NCBI GenBank assembly: GCA_030706405.1
Contig: JAUZOO010000003.1
Coordinates: 124,001 to 188,000, forward strand
DNA from: Bacteroidota bacterium
GTDB lineage: Bacteria > Bacteroidota > Bacteroidia > Bacteroidales > JAAUTT01
Length of the DNA: 64,000 nt
Direction of reading: 5' to 3'
Shown: piece by piece, positions 55,139 through 62,990 of the stretch
How the letters are laid out: every line of letters begins with the position of its first letter
Numbering within the stretch: position 1 is the stretch's first letter
Translations under genes and position numbers: made by a program
The notes under the pieces: model-generated
Databases searched by the model: none
What the model saw: the letters and a program-made list of their open reading frames with translations, nothing else
What the model was told of the DNA's origin: nothing

Positions 55139-55501
55139 ATGGAACATCATCCTCATCATAAACCCTTTACCATCAACGGTCAACTCTGGATAGATAAAGG
55201 CACGGATTGTTTCCTGGGGCCTGGGCGCATCGAACTGCTCAATGCTATTGTTCGGGAAGGCTCAATAAATGCTGCGGCCAAGAAACTGGGCATATCGTAC
55301 CAGCATGCCTGGAAAACGATTGAACAGATGAACCGCTTATCGCCCATTCCGGTGCTTATTCCCAAACGGGGCGGTCGCGACGGTGGCGGAGCCGAACTTA
55401 CGGGTTACGGACTAAAAATTATAACCGAAGTAAACAACATGGAAAAGGCTTTTGCCGACTTCCTTTTAAACATTAACAAAAGTTTCGATATATGTTTTTA
55501 A
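55139..55501 (+). CDS. modE: ModE-type molybdate-responsive regulator (DNA-binding domain only)
   Basis: Protein of 120 residues that covers only the winged-helix part of ModE: LGPGRIELLNAIVREGSINAAAKKLGISYQHAWKTIEQMN, then the wing PKRGGRDGGGAELTGYG. The C-terminal molybdate-binding Mop domains of E. coli ModE are absent; the separate Mop protein two genes on may sense molybdate or this protein may bind another signal. Two CGTTAT...ATAACG boxes follow its stop codon. Confidence 0.88.
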   Translation: MEHHPHHKPFTINGQLWIDKGTDCFLGPGRIELLNAIVREGSINAAAKKLGISYQHAWKTIEQMNRLSPIPVLIPKRGGRDGGGAELTGYGLKIITEVNNMEKAFADFLLNINKSFDICF

Positions 55502-55505
55502 CCAG

Positions 55506-55528
55506 CGTTATCTTCTGGAACAATAACG
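55506..55528 (+). promoter_or_regulatory. Predicted ModE box 1
   Basis: CGTTAT and ATAACG face each other with 11 bases between, as in known ModE operators (CGTTATAT-N8-ATATAACG type). It begins 4 bases after the modE stop codon. Confidence 0.6.
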
Positions 55529-55574
55529 ATATCGAAATAATCTAAAACAGCATTTGCTGTATTTTTTTAACCGG

Positions 55575-55598
55575 CGTTATATCCGGGAGAATATAACG
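55575..55598 (+). promoter_or_regulatory. Predicted ModE box 2
   Basis: CGTTATAT-CCGGGAGA-ATATAACG is a perfect palindrome in its arms and matches the ModE consensus closely. It lies 32 bases before the next gene. A longer shared context (TAACC-GCGTTAT) relates it to box 1, about 69 bases upstream. Confidence 0.72.
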
Positions 55599-55630
55599 AA
55601 ATTATTTTTTGATAACTAAAACTTTACGCC

Positions 55631-56119
55631 ATGTTTCAGGATATTAGTTATAAACCCATCGGAATCATCCACACGCATTATAAGGATATTACCGGGATGC
55701 CAATTCAGCCCTCCGGAGCGGATGGTGTTTCAGGAACCATTATCCTGAAACCGGAACTAACCTCTGGTTTGAAGGATATCGAAGGCTTCTCGCACATCAT
55801 CCTGATTTATCATTTCCATCTGGCAACCGGTTATAAACTCGAAGTGACGCCTTTTATGGACCGCAAACCTCACGGACTATTTGCCACTCGCGTTCCGCTG
55901 CGGCCCAATCCCATAGGTATCTCCACTGTTAAACTCCTTAAAACCGAACATAATGTATTATATATTGAAGATGTGGACATTGTGGACGGAACACCGCTAC
56001 TTGATATCAAACCGTTCTTCGAAAAATTCGACAACCGAAACTGTAGCCGAAACGGATGGCTCGACAATAACAGAACCCTTAACATCAGTGAAATAAAGTC
56101 GGACAACAGATTTAGATAA
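55631..56119 (+). CDS. TrmO/TsaA-like methyltransferase
   Basis: Protein of 162 residues with the TsaA/YaeB fold: YKPIGIIHTHYKDITGMPIQP, GFSHIILIYHFHLA, RVPLRPNPIGISTVKLLK and DVDIVDGTPLLDIKPF. E. coli TrmO methylates threonylcarbamoyladenosine-37 of tRNA. This copy is the first gene of a molybdate-uptake unit behind ModE boxes, so a role linked to molybdenum is possible; related short TsaA proteins do occur beside molybdopterin genes in other bacteria. Confidence 0.82.
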   Translation: MFQDISYKPIGIIHTHYKDITGMPIQPSGADGVSGTIILKPELTSGLKDIEGFSHIILIYHFHLATGYKLEVTPFMDRKPHGLFATRVPLRPNPIGISTVKLLKTEHNVLYIEDVDIVDGTPLLDIKPFFEKFDNRNCSRNGWLDNNRTLNISEIKSDNRFR

Positions 56120-56148
56120 CCATCATTTTAATCATTAAACCAAACAGC

Positions 56149-56355
56149 ATGAAACTAAGTGCAAGAAACAGCATCAAAGGAAAGGTCCTCGAAGTGACCT
56201 TAGGATCGGTAATGGCCAAAGTTAAAGTCGATATTGGCAATGGCAACCAGATCAATTCGATCATCACCATCGACAGTATTCAGGAACTCGGACTGAAACC
56301 GGGCGATGAAGTTTACGCCATCATCAAATCAACCGAAGTAATGATTGGCAAGTAA
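56149..56355 (+). CDS. mop: Mop, single-domain molybdate-binding protein (molbindin)
   Basis: Protein of 68 residues: one TOBE/Mop domain with SARNSIKGKVLEVTLGSVMAKV and ITIDSIQELGLKPGDEVYAIIKSTEVMIGK. Molbindins oligomerise and store molybdate in the cytosol. It lies 29 bases after the TrmO-like gene. It could also supply the sensing part that ModE lacks here. Confidence 0.92.
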   Translation: MKLSARNSIKGKVLEVTLGSVMAKVKVDIGNGNQINSIITIDSIQELGLKPGDEVYAIIKSTEVMIGK

Positions 56356-56371
56356 TATAGTACAAAAAAAT

Positions 56372-56411
56372 TCCGGAACCATTCTCGCGGCAAACGAATC
56401 GTGGTTCCGGA
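56372..56411 (+). repeat. Hairpin between mop and the porin gene
   Basis: TCCGGAACCA and TGGTTCCGGA form perfect 10-bp arms around a 20-base loop. No T-tract follows. It could reduce read-through or protect the upstream message. Confidence 0.65.
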
Positions 56412-56444
56412 CAAAAAGTTAAAAACCTTTTAAAACACAAATTT

Positions 56445-57797
56445 ATGCTTAAAAATTCATTTAAAATCCTTCTCATGGGATATTTGGTATTTTTCACCCA
56501 AAACATGGCAAAAGCCCAAACCTCCTCTTTTGATGCAGAATTTCGTCCGCGTACCGAATTTCGCCAGGGATTTCAAAAACCACTGACAGATTTAGACTCA
56601 ACGCAATCGGCATTAATCACTTATCAACGCACCCGTTTTAATGCCGATTTTAAAGGGAAAGTAGTGAATGCCCGGATTAGCCTACAGGATTCGCGTATCT
56701 GGGGAGGCAGTAATACCAAAACCAACGATTCAAAAATCGAATTGTTTGAAGGCTGGGCCGAATACCTGATGACAACCGGGCTTTCGGTACAAGTCGGCCG
56801 TCAGGTTTTAAAATACGACGACCAACGCCTGCTGGCGGCTTCAAACTGGAGTAACACCGGAATCTCGCACGATGCCGTGGTGTTTAAACTCAAAGATCCG
56901 TTTATGCAGGCTCATCTGGGATTGGCTTACAACAACTCCACAGACGCGCTGTACAACGCCAACTATGCGTACTGTACCAAAGTTTACAAAACCATGGGAT
57001 ATGGTTATGTTTCCAAAGATTTATACGCCGGATTAAACCTTTCGCTCATCGGGATCGTTGAAGGCTTTCAGCGGGCAAAACCATACTATAATACGTTGTA
57101 CCCGCGGGCAACCATGGGTGGCAACCTCCTATTCCAGAGCGATTCGTCGAACCTTGCATTCACGCTTACCGGTTATTTTCAGACTGGGAACGATCCTAAC
57201 GTAACCTATAATACCAATCATTCGGCAAAGCTTAATGCTCATTTCTTTGCGGCAAAAGTGCAATATAAGGTGATTGCCCCGCTATCGGTAAACGTTGGTC
57301 TCGATTATTATTCCGGAACTTCGGGACTTATCAACGGAAGCAACAAAACCTCCACATCGAAAACTTTTAATAAGCTGTACGGCTCGAACCATACGTTTAA
57401 CGGTTTCATGGAATACTTTTCGACAGTGCCGGCCGCTGGTTTGGCCGATTATTATGGCGGTGCAACCTGCAAAGTGTCGCCCCGTTTATCGGTTGATGCC
57501 GCTTTCCATGTATTTCGCCTGGCCGAGAGTGCTAAATATCAAAAAAGCAGCACCACCGCACTTGTTGACATGAGCAGGGACATGGGCTCCGAGCTCGACC
57601 TGACCTGCAATTATAGTGTTTGTAAGGAAGTTGCGCTACAAGCCGGGTATAGTCACTATTTCAATTCGGGCTCAACTAAAAACTATTTCAAGATGGCTTC
57701 CGATGCCAGCATACAAAGCCAGCAATGGGCTTACGTGATGTTGACCATCAAGTCGTTGTTTTACAAAACACCAGCGCCGCTACCAACCGATAAATAA
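56445..57797 (+). CDS. Outer-membrane porin (alginate-export-like) in the mod operon
   Basis: Protein of 450 residues. Signal peptide about 1-24 (LMGYLVFFTQNMAKAQ). The mature part is a beta-barrel of the alginate-export/porin type: FDAEFRPRTEFRQGF, GRQVLKYDDQRLLAASNWSNTG, repeated alternating strands and turns to the end. Its position between mop and modA suggests it is a channel for molybdate or a molybdate chelate through the outer membrane. That is inference from location. The aromatic C-terminal signal is replaced by a short tail after MLTIKSLFYK. Confidence 0.85.
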   Translation: MLKNSFKILLMGYLVFFTQNMAKAQTSSFDAEFRPRTEFRQGFQKPLTDLDSTQSALITYQRTRFNADFKGKVVNARISLQDSRIWGGSNTKTNDSKIELFEGWAEYLMTTGLSVQVGRQVLKYDDQRLLAASNWSNTGISHDAVVFKLKDPFMQAHLGLAYNNSTDALYNANYAYCTKVYKTMGYGYVSKDLYAGLNLSLIGIVEGFQRAKPYYNTLYPRATMGGNLLFQSDSSNLAFTLTGYFQTGNDPNVTYNTNHSAKLNAHFFAAKVQYKVIAPLSVNVGLDYYSGTSGLINGSNKTSTSKTFNKLYGSNHTFNGFMEYFSTVPAAGLADYYGGATCKVSPRLSVDAAFHVFRLAESAKYQKSSTTALVDMSRDMGSELDLTCNYSVCKEVALQAGYSHYFNSGSTKNYFKMASDASIQSQQWAYVMLTIKSLFYKTPAPLPTDK

Positions 57798-57836
57798 CGG
57801 AAACCTTTGAACATTGAACCTTTATAACATAAGAAT

Positions 57837-58577
57837 ATGAAACGAATTCTATTATTACTCGCACTTTTCATCAGCATTACCACTCAGGCACAGACAGTAC
57901 GCGTGGCTGCTGCCGGAAACCTCCGATATATCATGGACGAAATCAAAGCCAAATACGCCATCAAAAGCCCTAAAACCAAAATCGACGTAGTTTTAGGCGC
58001 ATCTGGTGCACTGGTACAGCAAATCAGCAATGGGGCAAGCTTCGACTTCTTTATGGCTGCCGACAAATCGTTTCCCGACAAGTTAAAACAGATGGGACTT
58101 GCCAGTGGTGAAGTTAAAACCTATGCTTTTGGCAAACTTGTGCTCTGGAGCAAGACACTCGACGTTTCTAAAGGCCTCGACATTCTTCTCGATAAGTCTG
58201 TTGCCCGCATTGCCATTGCCAAACCCGACGTGGCACCTTACGGAGCACGAGCCATTCAGTGCCTTAAAAGTTCCGGCCTGTACGAAAAGGTTAAACATAA
58301 ACTGGTATATGCCGATAACATTGCACAGGCTGCTCAGTATGCAACCACCGGAAATACCGAAGTCGGATTTCTGGCGTACGCCTTGGTGCTTGCCCCGGAC
58401 ATGAAGGATATGGGCAAAACCTTTATGATTGATATGAAATCGTACAAACCGGTTGAACAGGCCTGCGTACTGATCAAAGGCTGGGAACGCAATCCCGAAG
58501 CTTCCAAATTTATGAAGTTCATACTTAGCGCCGAGTGCAAGCCTATCTTTCTGAAATATGGGTTTATAGTCCCTTAA
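57837..58577 (+). CDS. modA: Molybdate ABC transporter substrate-binding protein
   Basis: Protein of 246 residues. Signal peptide about 1-19 (MKRILLLLALFISITTQAQ). The class fold is seen in VRVAAAGNLRYIMDEIKAKY, VVLGASGALVQQISNGASFDFFMAAD, PDVAPYGARA and GNTEVGFLAYAL. It collects molybdate (or tungstate) in the periplasm for ModB/ModC. An inverted repeat follows it. Confidence 0.95.
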   Translation: MKRILLLLALFISITTQAQTVRVAAAGNLRYIMDEIKAKYAIKSPKTKIDVVLGASGALVQQISNGASFDFFMAADKSFPDKLKQMGLASGEVKTYAFGKLVLWSKTLDVSKGLDILLDKSVARIAIAKPDVAPYGARAIQCLKSSGLYEKVKHKLVYADNIAQAAQYATTGNTEVGFLAYALVLAPDMKDMGKTFMIDMKSYKPVEQACVLIKGWERNPEASKFMKFILSAECKPIFLKYGFIVP

Positions 58578-58582
58578 TAAGT

Positions 58583-58624
58583 TGTTAGCTATTGGTCGTT
58601 AGTAAAAATGGCCAATAGCTAACA
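58583..58624 (+). repeat. Inverted repeat between modA and the double-Mop gene
   Basis: TGTTAGCTATTGG and CCAATAGCTAACA are perfect 13-base arms with a 16-base loop. No T-tract follows. Confidence 0.75.
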
Positions 58625-58641
58625 GTTAAGATCTTAAAAAT

Positions 58642-59067
58642 ATGAACAAACTCAACGGCATCATTGCAAACATTCAGCAGGCGGGATCCATCATGCTTGT
58701 CGACATCAAGGTTAATAGCCACCTGTTTTCGGCTATGCTCATCGCTTCCGACGAAGAAAACTCCTGGCTTAAAACGGGCAATCGGGTAGATGTGGTATTT
58801 AAAGAAACCGAAGTGTCGCTGGCTAAAGGATTGTCGGGGCAAATATGTCTACGAAACAGAATGCTTTGCACGGTAAAAGACGTTACAAAAGGCGAACTCC
58901 TTAGCAAAGTAACCATGGACTTTATGGAATACACGATTGTTTCAGTAATTACAACTCGCTCTGTAGAAGCTTTGACTATCCAACCTAGCGATGAGGTAGA
59001 AGCCATGGTTAAAGCCAACGAAGTGACATTAATGAGGACAACAAACTTAAACGCTAAGACGCAATGA
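58642..59067 (+). CDS. Double-Mop (di-TOBE) molybdate-binding protein
   Basis: Protein of 141 residues made of two TOBE/Mop domains (about 1-68 and 70-136): NKLNGIIANIQQAGSIMLVDI and MLCTVKDVTKGELLSKVTMD start the two halves. Such proteins bind molybdate and serve as storage or sensors. The last residues, NLNAKTQ, are encoded by the left arm of a following inverted repeat, so the C-terminus may have been extended by the repeat. Confidence 0.82.
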   Translation: MNKLNGIIANIQQAGSIMLVDIKVNSHLFSAMLIASDEENSWLKTGNRVDVVFKETEVSLAKGLSGQICLRNRMLCTVKDVTKGELLSKVTMDFMEYTIVSVITTRSVEALTIQPSDEVEAMVKANEVTLMRTTNLNAKTQ

Positions 59068-59133
59068 CGCTAAGATTTTAAATATTATAATGCATCTCAA
59101 GTTAAATACTTTGCGTCTTCGCGACTTTGCGTT
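59050..59133 (+). repeat. Imperfect inverted repeat between the double-Mop gene and modB
   Basis: The left arm (59050-59074, AACGCTAAGACGCAATGACG...) and right arm (59109-59133) pair at 20 of 25 positions around a 34-base loop. The repeat overlaps the last 18 bases of the upstream gene. Similar TTTGCGTC-type repeats are common in Bacteroidota intergenic DNA. Confidence 0.65.
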
Positions 59134-59171
59134 TATACTTTATTTTTCCATAGAACTTAACTCTCCTCACC

Positions 59172-59852
59172 ATGGATTCCGAATTTCTTCAAACTCTTTG
59201 GGTAACATTTAAACTGGCGGCCAGCACCACAGTAATCCTTATGATAATCGGGTTGCCGGTTGCTTATTTCCTGGCCTATTCCCGGTTCCGGTTCCGTCCG
59301 GTTATCGAAGCATTGGTAAGTATGCCATTAGTATTACCGCCTTCGGTAATCGGATATTATATTTTGGTGGCTTATAGCCCGCAAAACTGGTTTGGGCGCT
59401 GGCTTAACGAATCGTTGGGCATACGGCTGGCCTTTTCGTTTCAGGGAATACTCATCGCCTCGGTTATCTTTAGTCTGCCGTTTATGATACAGCCTTTGCA
59501 GAATGGGTTACGTGCGTTGCCCGAAAGCTTTCGCGAAGCAGCTTACACGCTTGGAAAATCGAAGTCCCAAACCTTCTTCAGGGTATTGCTGCCCAACATT
59601 AAACCATCGGTAATTACGGCTATTGCGCTCACGTTTGCCCATTGCATCGGCGAATTCGGCATTGTACTGATTGTAGGCGGCAACATGCCCGGTCAAACCC
59701 GCGTGGCATCCATCGCTATTTACGACGAAGTGCAATCACTCAACTTCAACATGGCCAATCGTTATGCATTCGTTCTTTTCGCCATATCGTTTATCCTGTT
59801 AACAGTTATTTACAGCATCAATAAAAAGCATGAGACGTGGAGAATGATGTGA
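59172..59852 (+). CDS. modB: Molybdate ABC transporter permease
   Basis: Permease of 226 residues with five or six membrane helices. The cytoplasmic coupling loop is seen in EAAYTLGKSKSQTFFRVLLPNIKPS (about 120-144), followed by GEFGIVLIVGGNMPGQTRVASIAIYDEVQ, a ModB signature. It passes molybdate to the cytosol with ModC driving it. modC starts 56 bases on. Confidence 0.95.
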   Translation: MDSEFLQTLWVTFKLAASTTVILMIIGLPVAYFLAYSRFRFRPVIEALVSMPLVLPPSVIGYYILVAYSPQNWFGRWLNESLGIRLAFSFQGILIASVIFSLPFMIQPLQNGLRALPESFREAAYTLGKSKSQTFFRVLLPNIKPSVITAIALTFAHCIGEFGIVLIVGGNMPGQTRVASIAIYDEVQSLNFNMANRYAFVLFAISFILLTVIYSINKKHETWRMM

Positions 59853-59908
59853 AAAAACAGACAAAATAGTATTGAGTATATAGTACTGAGACAAATACAA
59901 AACATCTT

Positions 59909-60784
59909 ATGGCTATTCGAATTGATATTAAGAAGAAGATGCTTTCGGCGAACGGGGAGATGAACCTCGACATCAATACAACCCTGCAAATGGGCGAGCT
60001 GATTACGCTTTTTGGCCCTTCGGGAGCTGGAAAGACGACGCTTTTACGCATCATGGCAGGACTTGTACAGCCCGACAGCGGTCACTTAGAAGTTGATGGC
60101 GAAACATGGTTCGATTCGAATAAAAAGATCAACCTTCCACCCCAACAGCGGGGCATCGGTTTCATGTTTCAGGATTATGCACTTTTCCCGAACATGACGG
60201 TGGAAGAGAACCTGGCCTTTGCTCAGGATGAGAAAGACAACAGCCGCATAACGGAGCTCATCGACACGTTTGGCTTGAACGAATTCCGCAAACGAAAACC
60301 CGCTGGCCTGTCAGGCGGACAGAAACAACGAGTGGCCCTTGCCCGGGCATTGGCACGCAAACCCAATTTATTGCTTCTCGACGAGCCGCTTTCGGCCCTC
60401 GATGCTTCCATGCGCACGTCGTTGCAGGACGAGATAGCCCGTGCGCATCAATTGTTCGGGGCTACCACGCTATTGGTAAGTCACGATATGAATGAGGTGT
60501 TCCGTCTTTCAACACACGTGGTATGTATCGAAGATGGGGGCATCTCCAAATCCGGGAGTCCGGAAAAAGTGTTTTCCGACACCAGTATCAGCGGGAAGTT
60601 TCAGGTAGTTGGACAAGTAGCGCGAATTGATAAACAGGACGTCGTTAACATCGTTACCGTAATTACGGGCTCCAACATGATCGTCAAGGTAATTGCAGTT
60701 GACGACGACACTCAGCCCCTTACGGAAGGCGACCGCGTATTGGTCTTTACCAAAGCGTTTAACCCAATCATCAAAAAGATATAG
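59909..60784 (+). CDS. modC: Molybdate ABC transporter ATPase
   Basis: ATPase of 291 residues. Walker A GPSGAGKT (about 35-42), Q-loop MFQDYALFPNMT, signature LSGGQKQRVALARAL (about 133-147) and Walker B LLLLDEPLSALDA. A C-terminal TOBE/Mop-like part (about 228-290) can bind molybdate and cause feedback inhibition. It is the last gene of the operon; a Shine-Dalgarno is not evident. Confidence 0.95.
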   Translation: MAIRIDIKKKMLSANGEMNLDINTTLQMGELITLFGPSGAGKTTLLRIMAGLVQPDSGHLEVDGETWFDSNKKINLPPQQRGIGFMFQDYALFPNMTVEENLAFAQDEKDNSRITELIDTFGLNEFRKRKPAGLSGGQKQRVALARALARKPNLLLLDEPLSALDASMRTSLQDEIARAHQLFGATTLLVSHDMNEVFRLSTHVVCIEDGGISKSGSPEKVFSDTSISGKFQVVGQVARIDKQDVVNIVTVITGSNMIVKVIAVDDDTQPLTEGDRVLVFTKAFNPIIKKI

Positions 60785-60873
60785 CCGCTTTTGCACATGA
60801 TGTACATGTGAAACCACTATCCATGTAACGAATTTATGTTTGTCGATGGATAATTGACTGCCGTGTATGAAAT

Positions 60874-62052
60874 TTATTTCTCCGAAGAAGGTTTTACCCC
60901 AACCATGTTAGCAAGTTCACGCGCCGTTTTCTTCAGTTCAAGGACATTGGCACCCAACTCATCATTCAGGATAACGACACCCATTCGCCGATGAACTCGG
61001 GCTGCTTCCTTTCCAAACAAACGAAAATCGGCCCTGGGGTTTTGGCATACCAAACCGAGCCCGGTATATGTCGGGTGTAAAGTTTCAATTTCCGAAAGAA
61101 TAACGGCACTGGCTCCGGCCTTTTCCTGTCTGATTTCGGGAATGGGTAAGCCCAGAACAGCCCGACAATGCAATTCAAATTCGCTCAGGTTTTGCGTACC
61201 GGCCAAAGTTACCATGCCGGTATCGTGTGGGCGTGGAGATAATTCGGAGAATACCACCCCTTCGGCAGTGATGAAAAACTCAACGCCCCAGATTCCTGCA
61301 CCGCCAAGCGCTTTGGTTACTTTTGCAGCCATATGGCGGGCTTCTTCTACGAAACCATTAGTAAGCTCAACAGGTTGCCAGCTTTCCTGATAGTCGCCTC
61401 TTTCCTGCCTGTGCCCGATTGGTGCACAAAACAATGTTTCTCCATTTTTCTGTGTAACGGTAAGCAGTGTTATTTCGCTTAAAAACGGAACAAAAGCTTC
61501 GACAATAACTTCCGACACATCGCCGCGGCCTTTATCTACGGCATCTTTCCATGCTTTTTCGAGATCCGGTTCGCACTTCACCGTCGATTGCCCTTTTCCC
61601 GACGACGACATCAGCGGTTTTACTACACAGGGGATTCCCACTTCGGCAGCGGCGGCTTTTAATTCTTCAAAACTTTTAGCATAACGATAATTGGCGGTTT
61701 TCAATCCCAGTTCTTTAGCAGCCAAATCGCGGATAGCTTTACGGTTCATCGTAAAATTTGCAGCTTTGGCCGAGGGAACAACCTGAATACCGGCTTTTTC
61801 GTAATCATAAAAGCGCTCGGTACGAATGGCTTCAATTTCGGGTACAATAATGTCTGGTTGGTGTTTGGCTACAATGCGGTCGAGTTCATCACCTTCAAGC
61901 ATATTAACAACTTCAAACATGTCGGCAACCTGCATAGCCGGAGCTCCGGCATACTTATCAACTGCAATAACTGTTTGTCCTAATCGCTTTGCGGCAATTA
62001 CAAATTCTTTACCTAGTTCGCCCGAACCTAATAACATTATTTTTTTTTGCAT
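60874..62052 (-). CDS. purT: Formate-dependent GAR transformylase
   Basis: About 392 residues from the [18 protein letters not shown] start at 62052; a start six codons upstream is possible. An ATP-grasp enzyme that makes formyl-GAR from GAR, formate and ATP in purine synthesis. Motifs: [41 protein letters not shown] and [16 protein letters not shown]. It diverges from the MarR gene. Confidence 0.95.
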   Translation of the reverse strand: MQKKIMLLGSGELGKEFVIAAKRLGQTVIAVDKYAGAPAMQVADMFEVVNMLEGDELDRIVAKHQPDIIVPEIEAIRTERFYDYEKAGIQVVPSAKAANFTMNRKAIRDLAAKELGLKTANYRYAKSFEELKAAAAEVGIPCVVKPLMSSSGKGQSTVKCEPDLEKAWKDAVDKGRGDVSEVIVEAFVPFLSEITLLTVTQKNGETLFCAPIGHRQERGDYQESWQPVELTNGFVEEARHMAAKVTKALGGAGIWGVEFFITAEGVVFSELSPRPHDTGMVTLAGTQNLSEFELHCRAVLGLPIPEIRQEKAGASAVILSEIETLHPTYTGLGLVCQNPRADFRLFGKEAARVHRRMGVVILNDELGANVLELKKTARELANMVGVKPSSEK

Positions 62053-62078
62053 ACACTTAATTTTAGCCAAAGAGTGTG

Positions 62079-62086
62079 CAAAGGTA
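62079..62086 (-). promoter_or_regulatory. -7 element of purT
   Basis: Minus-strand TACCTTTG matches TAnnTTTG, about 27 bases before the purT start. A good -33 element was not found. Confidence 0.45.
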
Positions 62087-62236
62087 TAATTTTCAATAAA
62101 TGATTTTCCTACGGGAAATTTAAACAGACTCGAAATAAATAAGGTTTCACCGGAAGTTATACGACCTTTTAATTCTTCAATAAATTAATTGCATATATCA
62201 ACTTATTTATTTTATTTCGCACACAAATTTTTAACA

Positions 62237-62677
62237 ATGGGAAATCAGGATAAACCATTAGGCTTGGTAATTGGCTCCATGATGCATGAGATGTTTCGCG
62301 TGCTTAAAAAACGCGTAAACGAGCAATCGGACGTAGCGCTTACCATTGAACAGTTTGGATTGTTGTACCTGACTCATAAAGTAGAACAAGAGGCTATCCA
62401 GAAGGACATGGCAGAAATAATGGGGAAAGATAAGTCCTCTATTTTAAGAATGGTTGATTCTCTGGAAAATAAAGAATTAGTAAGAAGGGTTGTTGACAAA
62501 GATGACAGGCGAAAAAATCGTCTTATGGTTACCAAAAAGGGCGAAAAAACACTGGAACAATGGCTCGAAATTGAAGTAGAACTGGACAATGAGCTTATGG
62601 AAGGCATTGATCAATCGGACTTGGATTCATTTTACAAAGTGATTAATCACCTCGAAGTCAAAGCGGAACAGTTATAA
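62237..62677 (+). CDS. MarR-family transcriptional regulator
   Basis: About 146 residues from MGNQDKPLG; the longer frame adds an unlikely hydrophobic start. A winged helix of MarR type: IEQFGLLYLTHKVEQEAIQKDMAEIMGKDKSSILRMVDSLE as helix-turn-helix and RRVVDKDDRRKNRLMVTKKG as wing. It precedes an RND efflux adaptor gene on the same strand and probably controls it, a common arrangement for drug or metabolite efflux. Confidence 0.88.
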   Translation: MGNQDKPLGLVIGSMMHEMFRVLKKRVNEQSDVALTIEQFGLLYLTHKVEQEAIQKDMAEIMGKDKSSILRMVDSLENKELVRRVVDKDDRRKNRLMVTKKGEKTLEQWLEIEVELDNELMEGIDQSDLDSFYKVINHLEVKAEQL

Positions 62678-62990
62678 TTTTTTTATTCTAAAAGTTGATA
62701 ATATCAATTATTGATTACAACAATAATTGGTTGTTCTGACTTTCTCATTTGTTTCATCTCTAAAAAAGTACCATCTGTCGATAAAAAAAAGCAACCGGTC
62801 TGTTCTATTTCTTCAGCCATACTCTCTGAAGTACCTTGCCCCGACTATTGGAGGTTTGAGAAAGGGCTGACGCAAGTTTATCTTCTGACGAATAAAAGGT
62901 AATCCCAGATGTATAATATTGGGGGATTCGAAGACAATTATTTGATCAATTTAAAAACTGATATTGTATAATTTACAAAATGTATCATCT
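62678..62990. other. Gap between the MarR gene and the efflux adaptor
   Basis: A 63-codon frame (62711-62902) has no features and a composition unlike the neighbours; I treat it as non-coding. No clear MarR palindrome or terminator was recognised. Confidence 0.4.

Noticed and set aside
62711..62902. 63-codon ORF after the MarR gene
   Set aside because: No domain, no start signal and odd composition; treated as non-coding.
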